DNA from: a virus
Virus record (IMG/VR): IMGVR_UViG_3300006102_000008
Location: 1-26,007 of that record
Length of the DNA stretch: 26,007 nucleotides
Reading direction: 5' to 3' (one strand)
Numbering within the stretch: the stretch's first letter is position 1; the number at the start of each line of letters is the position of its first letter. Positions 6,513-15,385 of this stretch are shown here, piece by piece. The notes under the pieces were generated by a model. The model was not told where the DNA came from. It saw nothing but the letters and a program-made list of their open reading frames with translations, and ran no database searches. The position numbers and the translations under genes were made by a program.

Positions 6513-6693
6513 AGCCGTCACGCCAGATCTGCTGGCGTATGTCGCTTGCCTCGAGCACGCAAAGCGCAGCAATGAGCTTGTGGCGCTGACAGTGTGCGTC
6601 TGCACTCTCAGCACCGCTATATTCGCCTCGAGCGCATGGGGCGTCCTGTCTCTTGCACTATTCGGACTCTGGAAACGCCCGCGCAGGATTTGA
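6499..6693 (+). CDS. small membrane protein
   Basis: A 64-residue protein if it starts at the TTG at 6499, which has GAGG about 8 nt upstream and overlaps the phosphoesterase by only 14 nt. The longer frame from ATG 6442 would overlap by 71 nt. A short amphipathic N-terminal part is followed by one long or two short hydrophobic segments (LVALTVCVCTLSTAIFAS and GVLSLALFGLW) and a basic C-terminus (KRPRRI), so the C-terminus is probably cytoplasmic. No family was recognised. It ends three bases before the primase ATG. Confidence 0.55.
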   Translation: MKFAEAVTPDLLAYVACLEHAKRSNELVALTVCVCTLSTAIFASSAWGVLSLALFGLWKRPRRI

Positions 6694-6696
6694 GAA

Positions 6697-9369
6697 ATGT
6701 TTTATGCACGCTATGGTCGCGCGCTTTGCGCGAACGGATACTCTGCGATTCCCGTGCTGCCGTCGAACAAGGCGCCGGGATTTTTTGATGAGCAGGAGTC
6801 CTCCGTTCCGCTGTGGAAATGGCCGCAGTATTGCGAGCGTGTGCCGACTCCAGATGAGATACGAGAGTGGGAGCAAAGAAATGCTTCGGTTGGCATCGCC
6901 TGTGGGCGCGTCATCGGAATTGATATTGACTTTCTGACCGAGTCCGAGGCGGAGGAGGTGGAGGCACTGGTTCGCCGTATCACGTCGGGAAGACCTCTCG
7001 TGAGAATTGGGCGCGCGCCCAAGCGCATGCTTGTCTATCGCGCGGACGGCGTTGTGGACAGCCGCAACAAGCGGTATTCCGACGAACGCAACATTGAAGT
7101 ATTGAGCACCGGGCGGCAGTTCGTCGCCTACGGCCTGCACAAAGATACGGGCCTGCCGTACACATGGATCGGGAGCGAGCCGACCGGCTGCCCCGCCGCC
7201 TCCCTGCCGCCGATCACTCAGGTGCAGTGCGCGACGATAATGGACGCTGTGTCGGCGTTTCTCGGTATAGCTCCCGAGGTTCCGCACGAGTCGCGCGCAC
7301 GCGTGTATCGGGACGCGCCACCGCGCTTTGCGCAAGCCGTCAGCCACAATCAGCCACGGCCCGAGGCCGTCGTTGCCGCTATCGAGGCTCTGCCGAACGA
7401 CGTTGGTTGGGAGGAATGGGTCAAAGTCGGCTTTGCAATTTGGGAGAGTGTGCGCCCGAACGAGGCCCTTGGCTGGCAGTTGTTCGAAGCATGGAGCGCC
7501 AAATCCAATCTCAATAACAAGACGATCGGCACCGCCCACAAGTGGCGGTCGATTATCCGTGATTCAAGCGGGCAGTCGAATTTTGGCGCGATATTAAACA
7601 TGCTTAAATCGCGCGGCATTACTCTGCCTCATCACATTAGATTCCACGATGAGGATGCCGGTACAGTGGTTGATATAAGCGCTCTCATTGCACGTTATGA
7701 GACGCTGGCAAGCGCGCGTCCTGCTCTGTCTCAGGACGAGGGCATGTTGCGCGCCGACATGGCGGCGGAGGCCGTGGCTGCGGTACGCGCCGAAGCGCTG
7801 GCGCCACCGCCGCCTGATACGCACCCGTCTCTGACGCCGGAGCAGATCGAGGAGATTGAACGTCTCAATGGCGGCGGCGAAGTGGACAACATCGTCAAGT
7901 ACGACAACCCGAGCCTGGCGCTCGACCTGCGCGCGGAATTGTCGCTGCGGCTGACGCCGCGGGAGACTCCGGTCTTTCCCAAAGCCTGCGTCAGTCACTC
8001 GGGCCTGATCCACGACATATCGACTTGGATATTGCAAGGCTCTCCCTCGCCGATACCCGAATATGGTTTAGTTGCGGCCACCGCACTTGTGGGCACAATG
8101 GCCGGCCGGGCGGTGCGGACAGAAAACGGCGCACGTCCCAATTTATATTTCCTCAACGTTGGTCCCACGGGCGTTGGCAAAAATCACGCGATAAAATCTG
8201 TCCAGACTCTATTGGCGTCCGTCAACTCAATCGAGGAGCACGTGCTAGGCGACATGGTGTTTTCGGGCTCCGGGCTGCGCCAATCGTTTATTGCGGCGGC
8301 CGGAGCTAAGGACGCCGACGAGGACGGCGGTGAAAAAGACAAAAAGACCCGCCGGGCGGACGGCAATTCCATGAGCAAGATCCTGATCACGGACGAGGTC
8401 GGGAAGCTGATCGGCGCACATACCGGAGAGAAGGCCAGCGCAAATTCGCAAACCGTGCTCGGTGATTTGCTGTCAATGTTTAGCATGTCCGGTCAGATCA
8501 TGGCCGGCGCATCGAAAGTGGGTGAAGGCACTCTATCGATTCCCTATCCGCATTTGACGCTGATGGGGGCGACGACCCTGCAAGCGCTGACGCCAAGCTT
8601 GAATGAGGCCATGCTGAAAGAGGGGCACATTAATAGATTCCTGCTGGCGGAAGTGCCCGAGGCGGCACGACTGACCATTGAATCCTCGCGGGAGTTTATT
8701 GCCGGCGGCGCCGTGTTGTATCCGCCATCTGATATCATCGCCAAGCTGGACGCGCTCAAATACTGGACTTCGCGTCGTCATCTGATGACTGGCGCCGGCA
8801 GCTATTGGAACGACTACGCTCAGCCGGTCAAATTGACCGATACGGCGCATGAGTTTGTGTCGTCGATCCGCATGCTACAGGAGGAGGTCGGAGCAACGGC
8901 GCGCGGAACCGGAGGCGAGATCTCCGAGGCACCGTTCGGCCGGCTTGCCGAGATAGCGCTGCGGTTGGGCCTGATTTCAGCCGTCAGCAAGGCGGCGGGG
9001 GCACCGGTCACGGTTGACGGGCGGCTGACGATCGATATCTCAAAGTTGCATATAGGAGTAACCGACGTTCTTTGGGGCTGGCGGATCGCGCGATACAGCG
9101 CCGAGAGGTTTGCCTACATGCTTGTGCATGAGATTGCCAAAGAGGGCGACAGGGACATGGAGCGCGTGCGAGTAGCACTCAGACGCGCCGGAAAGCTCGG
9201 GCTCATGAAGTCCGAATTAATGCGCAAGCTGACGATGCAAACAGCCCGCGCCGACGCCGCCATACGGTCGCTGATCGATTCGGAGGAAGTCAGATCGGGA
9301 GTCCCGCCCGGTCTCCGGCGCGAGCGATACTATATGTCAAAGATGTTGCCGGATTACTTGAGAAAATGA
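6697..9369 (+). CDS. primase-polymerase/helicase replication protein
   Basis: An 890-residue multidomain protein. An N-terminal bifunctional primase/polymerase (archaeo-eukaryotic primase) domain spans about residues 1-190, with catalytic acidic residues in GIDIDF (Asp76, Asp78) and the late YGLHKDTGLPYTW motif. A PriCT-like helical domain follows near 222-290 (AIEALPNDVGWEEWVKVGFA). The C-terminal half is an ATPase: Walker A GPTGVGKN at 489-496 and Walker B-like KILITDEVG at about 561-569. Such proteins prime and unwind phage DNA. A linker rich in Ala/Glu (about 330-390) joins the halves. This is the main replication gene of the plus operon. Its last bases overlap the next ATG (ATGA). Confidence 0.9.
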   Translation: MFYARYGRALCANGYSAIPVLPSNKAPGFFDEQESSVPLWKWPQYCERVPTPDEIREWEQRNASVGIACGRVIGIDIDFLTESEAEEVEALVRRITSGRPLVRIGRAPKRMLVYRADGVVDSRNKRYSDERNIEVLSTGRQFVAYGLHKDTGLPYTWIGSEPTGCPAASLPPITQVQCATIMDAVSAFLGIAPEVPHESRARVYRDAPPRFAQAVSHNQPRPEAVVAAIEALPNDVGWEEWVKVGFAIWESVRPNEALGWQLFEAWSAKSNLNNKTIGTAHKWRSIIRDSSGQSNFGAILNMLKSRGITLPHHIRFHDEDAGTVVDISALIARYETLASARPALSQDEGMLRADMAAEAVAAVRAEALAPPPPDTHPSLTPEQIEEIERLNGGGEVDNIVKYDNPSLALDLRAELSLRLTPRETPVFPKACVSHSGLIHDISTWILQGSPSPIPEYGLVAATALVGTMAGRAVRTENGARPNLYFLNVGPTGVGKNHAIKSVQTLLASVNSIEEHVLGDMVFSGSGLRQSFIAAAGAKDADEDGGEKDKKTRRADGNSMSKILITDEVGKLIGAHTGEKASANSQTVLGDLLSMFSMSGQIMAGASKVGEGTLSIPYPHLTLMGATTLQALTPSLNEAMLKEGHINRFLLAEVPEAARLTIESSREFIAGGAVLYPPSDIIAKLDALKYWTSRRHLMTGAGSYWNDYAQPVKLTDTAHEFVSSIRMLQEEVGATARGTGGEISEAPFGRLAEIALRLGLISAVSKAAGAPVTVDGRLTIDISKLHIGVTDVLWGWRIARYSAERFAYMLVHEIAKEGDRDMERVRVALRRAGKLGLMKSELMRKLTMQTARADAAIRSLIDSEEVRSGVPPGLRRERYYMSKMLPDYLRK

Positions 9370-9653
9370 ACGCACCCCGCCCCCGCCCGACTAGATTGAC
9401 GCCGGCCGAGGCGACATACCAGTTGCGTCAGCGCGGCGATCGTCTGTCGAGAGCCTGTGCCGATCTCATTGAAACGATTATGCGCAATCTTACATTGTCG
9501 GAAGAGGCAGCCGCGGTCGCTCTACAGCGACTTGCCGAAAGCTCCGCAGACTGCGCTTATTGCGATCTGCCGCACTCACAAATCAATGAATGTCCGAACG
9601 GCGAATATTGCCGCCGCCGTGTTGACCTCGGAGGCTGGACATTCGGGGAGTAA
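9366..9653 (+). CDS. small protein with a four-Cys cluster
   Basis: A 95-residue protein whose ATG overlaps the primase stop as ATGA, indicating translational coupling. The first two thirds are helical and charged (PAEATYQLRQRGDRLSRACADL). The last third holds CAYC-x9-C-x5-C, a plausible zinc site. No known family was identified. Its position directly behind the primase suggests a replication-related accessory protein, but that is context only. Confidence 0.75.
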   Translation: MNAPRPRPTRLTPAEATYQLRQRGDRLSRACADLIETIMRNLTLSEEAAAVALQRLAESSADCAYCDLPHSQINECPNGEYCRRRVDLGGWTFGE

Positions 9654-9659
9654 TCTTCG

Positions 9660-10340
9660 ATGTGGACCTCGATCATCGCCTTTCTTGCCGCCCTGATACC
9701 CAGCATCACGTCGCTAGGCACAAAAACGCTCGACAACCAAGGGGCCGCCGAGAGCGACGCCGCCAAGGCGGACGCCTCCGCACAGGAGGAGCTTGGTAAG
9801 GAATTTTCCTACCCCCTCGGCAGCGCCCGCACGCAATTCGACGCCGTCATGGACGGCCTCAATCGCATGCCGCGCCCATTCATGGCGTTCGGTACGCTGA
9901 TGATGATGGCATGGGCCTGCGCCAATCCGGCCGCCTTCGCCGTCAGCATGGGATCGCTAGCCGTCACGCCGGCCTGGCTGCAAAACGTCTTCTATATGAT
10001 CGTCGGCTTTTTCTTCTCAAGCCGCATGATCGAAAAGCTGTCGTTCAAAAAATTCGACGTAGGCGCCGAGGTCGGCGCGGCGGTTCGCCGCGTCACGCGG
10101 AGGCAGGGATTTGTTGGCGAACCTGATACGGGTGATCTGCCGTCGCGCTCCGCGCTCGAGGCGGATCAGGGAATGCCTGAACAGGTGTTAGGGCTGGCAA
10201 CTCTTCCCCGCGACGATCTAATGCAGGCGTCTGGGTTTGGGGCTGGGTCTCTGACGCATTCTGGCTACACGGGCTCTCTCCCGCGCTCGCGAGCGGGGGG
10301 ATGGCGGAATCCGGTTGCGCAGCAGTACGCCTCGGCATAG
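9660..10340 (+). CDS. holin of the gene-transfer-agent 3TM type
   Basis: A 226-residue protein. The N-terminus is hydrophobic (WTSIIAFLAALIPSI), followed by a charged Ala/Asp/Glu-rich segment. The core at about 60-128 has RMPRPFMAFGTLMMMAW, a short loop, and NVFYMIVGFFFSSRMIEK. This order, with an Arg-Pro before the second hydrophobic segment, matches the GTA_holin_3TM family used for particle release in gene transfer agents and related alphaproteobacterial phages. The last 80 residues are low-complexity and lie antisense to the 3' end of the minus-strand gene 10093-11643, so the true functional end may be earlier. It is the last gene of the plus-strand operon. Confidence 0.75.
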   Translation: MWTSIIAFLAALIPSITSLGTKTLDNQGAAESDAAKADASAQEELGKEFSYPLGSARTQFDAVMDGLNRMPRPFMAFGTLMMMAWACANPAAFAVSMGSLAVTPAWLQNVFYMIVGFFFSSRMIEKLSFKKFDVGAEVGAAVRRVTRRQGFVGEPDTGDLPSRSALEADQGMPEQVLGLATLPRDDLMQASGFGAGSLTHSGYTGSLPRSRAGGWRNPVAQQYASA

Positions 10341-11643
10341 GAACGCTGGCTGCCAGCAGCGCGGTTTTGCCTACCGTATTGAGAAAGCGAATGGGAATCC
10401 TCAGTAGCGCGACGTGCATGGGAACATCGATCTCGTCGAAGTGAACCATGCCCAATGCCCTAGCCTCGCGGACAATGTACGCATTATGCTGCGCAATTGT
10501 ATCCCTGCCGCGCGCGCTATTGTTTTTGACTGTCGTCCCGCGAGTATTGGGTCCAGTGTACGATCTGTTCGGATTGCTCACTCGATCGAGTGACGGCTTG
10601 TCGGGGAATGGGCCGAGCGAACTATCCCAATCGTCCGGCGTGGCAAAACGGGGCGGCCCGCTGAGGTATTCAGCGGTTTTCTGTTGTATGTCGCGTTCGG
10701 TAAAATGCACGTCTACCTCCGGCAGAATGCGGGAGTGCTGGCGGGTGCGCTTTCTTTCTGTCGCTTTCCGCCGCGCCTGTGCGCGATACTCCGCCGCGAC
10801 CTCATCGGCTGTCGCGAGGCGCGCGGTGCCGTTCAGACACGCGAGATCAAATCTGGCTAGCTGCTCGTCATACAGGCGCGCGCGTTCCTCGTGAGTAAGG
10901 GCTTTGGCCGCGCGACGCGCGGCACCTTTCGACACGCGCTTGGCCGTCGGCGCGTTCGGGTCGCGGTCGAGGTTGGTGGCCACGACTTTGTCCAACGAGT
11001 CCGCGATCGCCTCCTCCAAGTCTATCTGGCCGTTGGCGATGGCTGCCGCTCGCTCTGTCGGCTGCCGCTCGCTACGTTGCTGCGGAACGGCCGGCGCTGG
11101 CGCGACAGCAGCGCCTCCGTCGAGGGGTAGTTGGGAAAAAACAGGGTGTGCTGCATTTGATGGCCAAATCGTGCCGTCTGGACCGAGTTTTTCTGGGATA
11201 ATGACGCGAGCATACGCGGCGCGAGCGTGTACGTGGCGCTCGCGTTTGAGGGACCAGAGCCCGAGATCTATGGCGGCGGAGCGGGTGATGGTGCGTCCGT
11301 CAATGCTCGCGAGCTGCACGTTGCCGCGCGCCCTGGTGGAGTGGTGGGAGGGCATGCGCCGCAAGCGCGCGGCATGACATTCGCGACAACGCGACGTACG
11401 CGATCCCCGCCTTTGGTTATCGCGAAGGTTGCTGTTGGGGAAGCTGTCGATCGGCTTTGACGTTTTGCACGCGTTGCATCGCACTGCGTCACCAAAATAT
11501 GCGATCAAGTCTGGTGACGGAGGCGTGCGAGTGCGCGGGTACACCCCTCGGTTCCCGCTCCTATTGCCCGGCCCCATCGGCGCCACCGGCTCGATAGACC
11601 GCACCCACTCCACACTCAGCGGAACCTGTTCCTGCGCAATCAT
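10093..11643 (-). CDS. zinc-ribbon protein of unknown function
   Basis: A 516-residue protein from the ATG at 11643, which overlaps the upstream stop as ATGA; a TTG start at 11661 is also possible. Near residue 55 it carries C-x2-C ... C-x2-C (VRCNACKTSKPIDSF then SRCRECHAARLR), a zinc ribbon like those in HNH-type phage proteins. The rest is mostly Ala/Arg-rich with a long basic, predicted helical stretch (about 230-320). A more ordered segment near 390-440 (YIVREARALGMVHFDEIDVP) follows, then a Pro/Gln-rich tail. The last 82 codons overlap the holin gene in antisense. The function is unknown; nucleic-acid binding is likely. Confidence 0.65.
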   Translation of the reverse strand: MIAQEQVPLSVEWVRSIEPVAPMGPGNRSGNRGVYPRTRTPPSPDLIAYFGDAVRCNACKTSKPIDSFPNSNLRDNQRRGSRTSRCRECHAARLRRMPSHHSTRARGNVQLASIDGRTITRSAAIDLGLWSLKRERHVHARAAYARVIIPEKLGPDGTIWPSNAAHPVFSQLPLDGGAAVAPAPAVPQQRSERQPTERAAAIANGQIDLEEAIADSLDKVVATNLDRDPNAPTAKRVSKGAARRAAKALTHEERARLYDEQLARFDLACLNGTARLATADEVAAEYRAQARRKATERKRTRQHSRILPEVDVHFTERDIQQKTAEYLSGPPRFATPDDWDSSLGPFPDKPSLDRVSNPNRSYTGPNTRGTTVKNNSARGRDTIAQHNAYIVREARALGMVHFDEIDVPMHVALLRIPIRFLNTVGKTALLAASVPMPRRTAAQPDSAIPPLASAGESPCSQNASETQPQTQTPALDRRGEELPALTPVQAFPDPPRARSATADHPYQVRQQIPASA

Positions 11644-12194
11644 CGGCGTGTCACCCGGCAATTTCCATCGATAAATCCCGCGTCCTGCCTGATCCGCGTC
11701 ACCGCCAGCGGCAACGAGATTAAACCTTTGCGTCTTCGCATCTTATACAGGTTATCCAAATAAAACGACCAATCTAGGCTGTATTCGAGTCTCTGCCGCT
11801 TGGCCGTCTTACGCGTTGCCCGGATCAACCTCAGCGTCTTTACCTCGACGTTTGTCAGATCCAACTCGTCCATCCAATTGCGATCTATCCCACGCTCGCG
11901 CAGCAAGAGCGGGCGGCAATGGCGACAAATGTCATCGATTCCGTCTGGAAACAGTCTGTTCCTTGAGAACTGCTCGACCGGCTGGTTGGTGAGGCACGCC
12001 TTGCATTTGCGCGCATCCCCGCCGCTTGCGCGCCGCCTGGCGCGACGTGCGGCAGCTTCGATCCGAGAGCAATCGCGGCAGCGCGTTTGCAGGCCGTCGC
12101 GCCGCCGCGAGGCTTTGTTGTACTCTGACCAGGCGAGAGTGCGCTTGCATTTGTTGCAAGGCTTCTCCTGCACAACTTTAATATGGAATTGCAT
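11640..12194 (-). CDS. double zinc-ribbon, HNH-like protein
   Basis: A 184-residue protein from the ATG at 12194, 17 nt inside the previous gene; an upstream in-frame start at 12254 would overlap far more. It has two C-x2-C/C-x2-C zinc ribbons, CNKCKRTLAW...CRDC and CKACLTNQPV...CRHC, each followed by Arg-rich helices. A C-terminal part around EYSLDWSFYLDNL and ending DGNCRV recalls the end of phage HNH-type nucleases, where D-x-x-x-G-(Y/F)-x-x-G-N-x-x-V is common. The classical His/Asn/His residues are not clear, so it may be a DNA-binding relative rather than an active nuclease. It is coupled to the next gene by ATGA. Confidence 0.65.
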   Translation of the reverse strand: MQFHIKVVQEKPCNKCKRTLAWSEYNKASRRRDGLQTRCRDCSRIEAAARRARRRASGGDARKCKACLTNQPVEQFSRNRLFPDGIDDICRHCRPLLLRERGIDRNWMDELDLTNVEVKTLRLIRATRKTAKRQRLEYSLDWSFYLDNLYKMRRRKGLISLPLAVTRIRQDAGFIDGNCRVTRR

Positions 12195-12420
12195 CGATCT
12201 CACGCAACGCTTGTTGATATTCAGCGACGTTTTCGGTATTCGCTCTCTGCACACCCGTCGCGAGCACGGTCCATATGAACTGCCGCCACGTCTCCGTCGT
12301 CCATTGCATCAGGTCGGTGCCGTGCGCTGTCGCGAATGCGCCGCCAGCGGCAGACGCAGCCTCCATTGCAATGTTGCCGTGGCGCGTTAGATTTACGCGC
12401 ATGTCGATATCGTCAGACAT
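12178..12420 (-). CDS. hypothetical small protein
   Basis: An 80-residue protein starting at the ATG at 12420, which overlaps the helicase stop (ATGTCTGA). The sequence is acidic to neutral and helical, with a block AMEAASAAGGAFATAHGTDL and then WTTETWRQFIWTVLATGV, a segment rich in Trp. No family was recognised. Its tight coupling between the helicase and the zinc-ribbon gene suggests co-translation with the early replication genes. Confidence 0.65.
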   Translation of the reverse strand: MSDDIDMRVNLTRHGNIAMEAASAAGGAFATAHGTDLMQWTTETWRQFIWTVLATGVQRANTENVAEYQQALREIDAIPY

Positions 12421-14065
12421 CTGCCGCCAACTCCGCGAATGAGGGTTTTCCGCCAAAATCTATCGCGACAATTTCAAAAAATTTTCCGACTTTTTGAATC
12501 ATCACGCGCTTCGGAATCTTGAGGTCGTCGGACAGGTGAAGGCAGGTGCGCACGTCGGCCGGCAGCGGAGCAATCGACCGCAGCCGCCACCATTCCTCCG
12601 CCCGTCGTCGCCGACTGCCGTGGCCCTCGACGTTCACCCATTCGCGCACGATCGTTCCGGGGCCGAGGTGATAGATGATCATCAAAGCCGGCGCGTACCC
12701 CTCGCGCTGATGCGACTCATACTCAACGGTGCGCACGCTCCACCACGCGGGTTTGCTGGCGCCGGACATGATCGCATCTTCCGACGCCCGCGCCTCGAGC
12801 TTCGCGAGACGATCCGGCGGCGGCCACTGGTGGCCGCAGACGCAGGTGAGGACTGACGTGTGGACGATGGCGCGGCAGTTGGGGCATTCCTTCGCGGGCG
12901 CCATCCCAGGCGCGCCGCTGCCGCTCTTGTCTGGCCCGCGGATGCGATCTACCGGGCCGTGCCGCATCGTATTTCCTGCGAAGTCTAAAACCACGCAATT
13001 TCTTTTGGCAGTTTCGGGCGACAGGCGGAAACCACGCCCGAGCTGCTGGACAAGCAGGCCCGGACTGAGCGTTGGCCGCAAAAGAGCGATCAGATCTATG
13101 CAGGGCGCGTCAACGCCCGTCGTCAGTGCGTTTGCCGATGTGAGCGCGCGAATGTCGCCTGCTTTGAACATCTGCAGGAACGTCTCGCGTTCCGTGTCCG
13201 ATGTGGACCCGGTGATCGTTTCCGCGTGGACGCCAAGCGCCCTGAGTTCGTCACGCACGTGAAATGCGTGATCCACGCCCGTGCAAAAGACTTTCCAGGA
13301 GTGGCGATCGCGCCCCGCCTCCACGATCTCTTTCGCAATTGCACGATTGAGCCCAGCCCTGTCCACCGCCCCGGCGAGCGCGCCTGGCACAAACTCGCCG
13401 CCACGCGTTGCCACGTCAGAAGTACTCAGGCGCTCGACGGTGCCACGCGTGACAAGTGGTGAGATCCAGCCCTCATTCAACAGGCGATCTATGCCAATGT
13501 TGTAGGCGATGCCGTCGAACAGCGCCTTCGTGTCGCGAAAGTCATCGGTCAGATAGCCGCTATCCATGCGGTATTCGGTGGCGGTCAGCCCAACGACCTT
13601 GAGGTGCGGATTCTTTTCAAAACACGCTGCTAAAAACTTCTGGTATTGAGAGGAATCATTGCGTGATACCAAGTGGGCCTCGTCAATAAGGATCACGTCG
13701 AACTTGCCGAGCAGGTCGCTTTTGTCAGCGCAAGTCTGTATGCCGCCGAATATGATAGGGGCGTGCGGCTCAAATTTCTTGAGGCCGGCAGAGCAAATGC
13801 CGGCGGGCGCGTCAGCCCAAATTGGCGGCTGTCCAGGTCCGCCCTTGAGGCGCTTGTAGTTCTGATCGACCAATTCACGGACATGTGTGAACACTCCGAT
13901 GCGCGTGTTCGGATATGCCTGCATCGCCTCTTTGCAGAACGCGGCGATGATGGTCCCCTTGCCGCTCGCTGGCGGCGCGACGATCAGCGGATGCTTGTAC
14001 GTGTTGGATCGCCAGACGCCGTAGAGGGCGTCGAGAGATTCGCGTTGATATGGGCGGAGAGACAT
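12413..14065 (-). CDS. DEAH-box superfamily 2 helicase
   Basis: A 550-residue protein with the SF2 helicase motifs. They are LRPYQRESL at the N-terminus (Q-motif-like), Walker A APPASGKGT (about 30-38), motif II IDEAH (127-131), motif III GLTATEYR (about 160), motif V-like TTGVDAP and motif VI QQLGRGFRLS (about 340). A C-x2-C-x9-C-x1-C zinc site lies near 400 (CPNC...CVCG). It resembles phage helicases of the Hel/UvsW/RadD-like group that remodel branched DNA. It sits in the minus-strand operon with a nuclease, an ATPase and ssDNA-binding candidate, which supports a role in recombination-dependent replication. Confidence 0.9.
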   Translation of the reverse strand: MSLRPYQRESLDALYGVWRSNTYKHPLIVAPPASGKGTIIAAFCKEAMQAYPNTRIGVFTHVRELVDQNYKRLKGGPGQPPIWADAPAGICSAGLKKFEPHAPIIFGGIQTCADKSDLLGKFDVILIDEAHLVSRNDSSQYQKFLAACFEKNPHLKVVGLTATEYRMDSGYLTDDFRDTKALFDGIAYNIGIDRLLNEGWISPLVTRGTVERLSTSDVATRGGEFVPGALAGAVDRAGLNRAIAKEIVEAGRDRHSWKVFCTGVDHAFHVRDELRALGVHAETITGSTSDTERETFLQMFKAGDIRALTSANALTTGVDAPCIDLIALLRPTLSPGLLVQQLGRGFRLSPETAKRNCVVLDFAGNTMRHGPVDRIRGPDKSGSGAPGMAPAKECPNCRAIVHTSVLTCVCGHQWPPPDRLAKLEARASEDAIMSGASKPAWWSVRTVEYESHQREGYAPALMIIYHLGPGTIVREWVNVEGHGSRRRRAEEWWRLRSIAPLPADVRTCLHLSDDLKIPKRVMIQKVGKFFEIVAIDFGGKPSFAELAADV

Positions 14066-14078
14066 GGGGCGGTACTTG

Positions 14079-14441
14079 TCAGCCGGCCGTCAGGGTCATG
14101 CGTGGAAAATCTCCGTCATCGTCACATTTCTCGGCCTCCGCGATCCCAACCGCTTCGATTTGTTCGACGATCGCACGCCACGGCTCCGGCAGGGAGGGCC
14201 ATTCGCCGTCATCGTCGTCGTCGCAGTCAGTATCAAACGCGGTGTTTATGTCTCGGCAGAATTTGCTTAGCGCGGCATGAAGCTCTGTGACGCGCTGTTT
14301 GCCGAGTGCGCGCAATGCGCCCCGCACCGCCTCAAGGGGGTAGTTGCCCCAATCATGGTCAACGGCGTAGAGGCCGCAATGCCCCTCAAGTCGGAAGCCT
14401 TTCCCATACACACGAAAATATTCGTCAAATCTGCACCTCAT
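14079..14441 (-). CDS. hypothetical acidic protein
   Basis: A 120-residue protein whose start overlaps the nuclease stop by four bases. The N-terminus is RFDEYFRVYGKGFRLEG; a run of acidic residues (about 73-79, CDDDDDGE) and a second one near the C-terminus stand out. The middle is amphipathic helical (EAVRGALRALGKQRVTELH). No family was recognised. It lies between the Cas4-like nuclease and the helicase, so a link to recombination or replication is likely from context only. Confidence 0.7.
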   Translation of the reverse strand: MRCRFDEYFRVYGKGFRLEGHCGLYAVDHDWGNYPLEAVRGALRALGKQRVTELHAALSKFCRDINTAFDTDCDDDDDGEWPSLPEPWRAIVEQIEAVGIAEAEKCDDDGDFPRMTLTAG

Positions 14442-15379
14442 TCCGGCCCCGCATCTTCAAGATTCCTGCCGTCCGTTCGCATCTTGTAGCGCCCGATATC
14501 CTCGCTGACGTTGTTTGTCCGCTCGGCGTTGAGGATTGTTGGTATCCAACGATGCAGTTCGCAACCGCGCATCTGCGTCACGCGGTCTACCTCCTCCTGT
14601 CGCCGCTGGCACAGCCATTTGCCGTCGTCTATCGGTGCCGAGAAACGACAGGTGCGGCAGTTGCGGAGCGGCAGCGTGTCGCCTAGGCATGTATCGCGAT
14701 GATTGCAGAAACTACACTTGTAATAGTCCGGGTCCGACGATATGCGCTCGGGCGCGGCAGGGCTGAATGCGATGCGCTCGACGCGTTCCAAATGCATCTG
14801 GGCGCCGTCGGCGTCGTAGTCCACTTCGATAAATAAATCCGTTTCATCATTCTTGTTGCGCGCTGCGTACAGAGCAAGCTTCGCCTGCAGCATGTGCATG
14901 TAAAGTTGTAGCTGCGCCCAATGCTTCGGTGCCGTCTTTTTCAGCCCATGCTTGTTGAGCGCGCGAAAGTTTTTTTCGTTGTGTGATTTGGCCTCGAGGA
15001 TCGCCCACTCGCGGCGCCTCAAATACTTCATCGACCCGTCGAATGCGACGCCGTCAACCAAGCCATACATATGGCCACGCGCAGCGACGACGGCATACTG
15101 CTTGCCCGTGCAGGGATCGCGCACCATGACGGTGATCCCTGTCTTTTGCACGTCGTCTATGATATTTTCTTCTTCTCGGTTGCCGCGAGAAAAGATGCGT
15201 GCGATCCGCCCTGGCGGCGCTTTCGGCAAGCTCGCCCACCGGAATGAGAGCCAGAGATATCGCGAGCATTCGTCGCCAATTTCTGACGGTCGCATTCGAT
15301 ACCAGAAAGACGGGCGATGCGAGCCTTTATGGGACTTGTCAACGTCCGTCGCTAGTGTCTCTATGGTTCGCTCGGACAT
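14438..15379 (-). CDS. PD-(D/E)XK exonuclease with a Cas4/AddB-like iron-sulfur cluster
   Basis: A 313-residue protein. The nuclease core shows GLVDGVAFD (Asp109), ILEAKSH (Glu129, Lys131) and QLQLYMHML (Gln156, Tyr160), the RecB-type order D ... E-x-K ... Q-x-x-x-Y. One Cys near the N-terminus (DECSRYLW, about 38) plus C-x2-C-x5-C near residue 222 (YYKCSFCNHRDTC) is the arrangement that binds a 4Fe-4S cluster in Cas4 and AddB. A further CRTC ... C ... C group at the C-terminus may bind zinc. With the Sak4-like ATPase and the ssDNA-binding candidate next to it, it probably resects phage DNA ends for recombination. Confidence 0.85.
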   Translation of the reverse strand: MSERTIETLATDVDKSHKGSHRPSFWYRMRPSEIGDECSRYLWLSFRWASLPKAPPGRIARIFSRGNREEENIIDDVQKTGITVMVRDPCTGKQYAVVAARGHMYGLVDGVAFDGSMKYLRRREWAILEAKSHNEKNFRALNKHGLKKTAPKHWAQLQLYMHMLQAKLALYAARNKNDETDLFIEVDYDADGAQMHLERVERIAFSPAAPERISSDPDYYKCSFCNHRDTCLGDTLPLRNCRTCRFSAPIDDGKWLCQRRQEEVDRVTQMRGCELHRWIPTILNAERTNNVSEDIGRYKMRTDGRNLEDAGPE

Positions 15380-15385
15380 GGAGTC

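Noticed and set aside
6658-7539. 293-codon minus-strand frame in the primase gene
   Set aside because: The plus frame carries PrimPol catalytic residues here; the antisense frame has no pattern.
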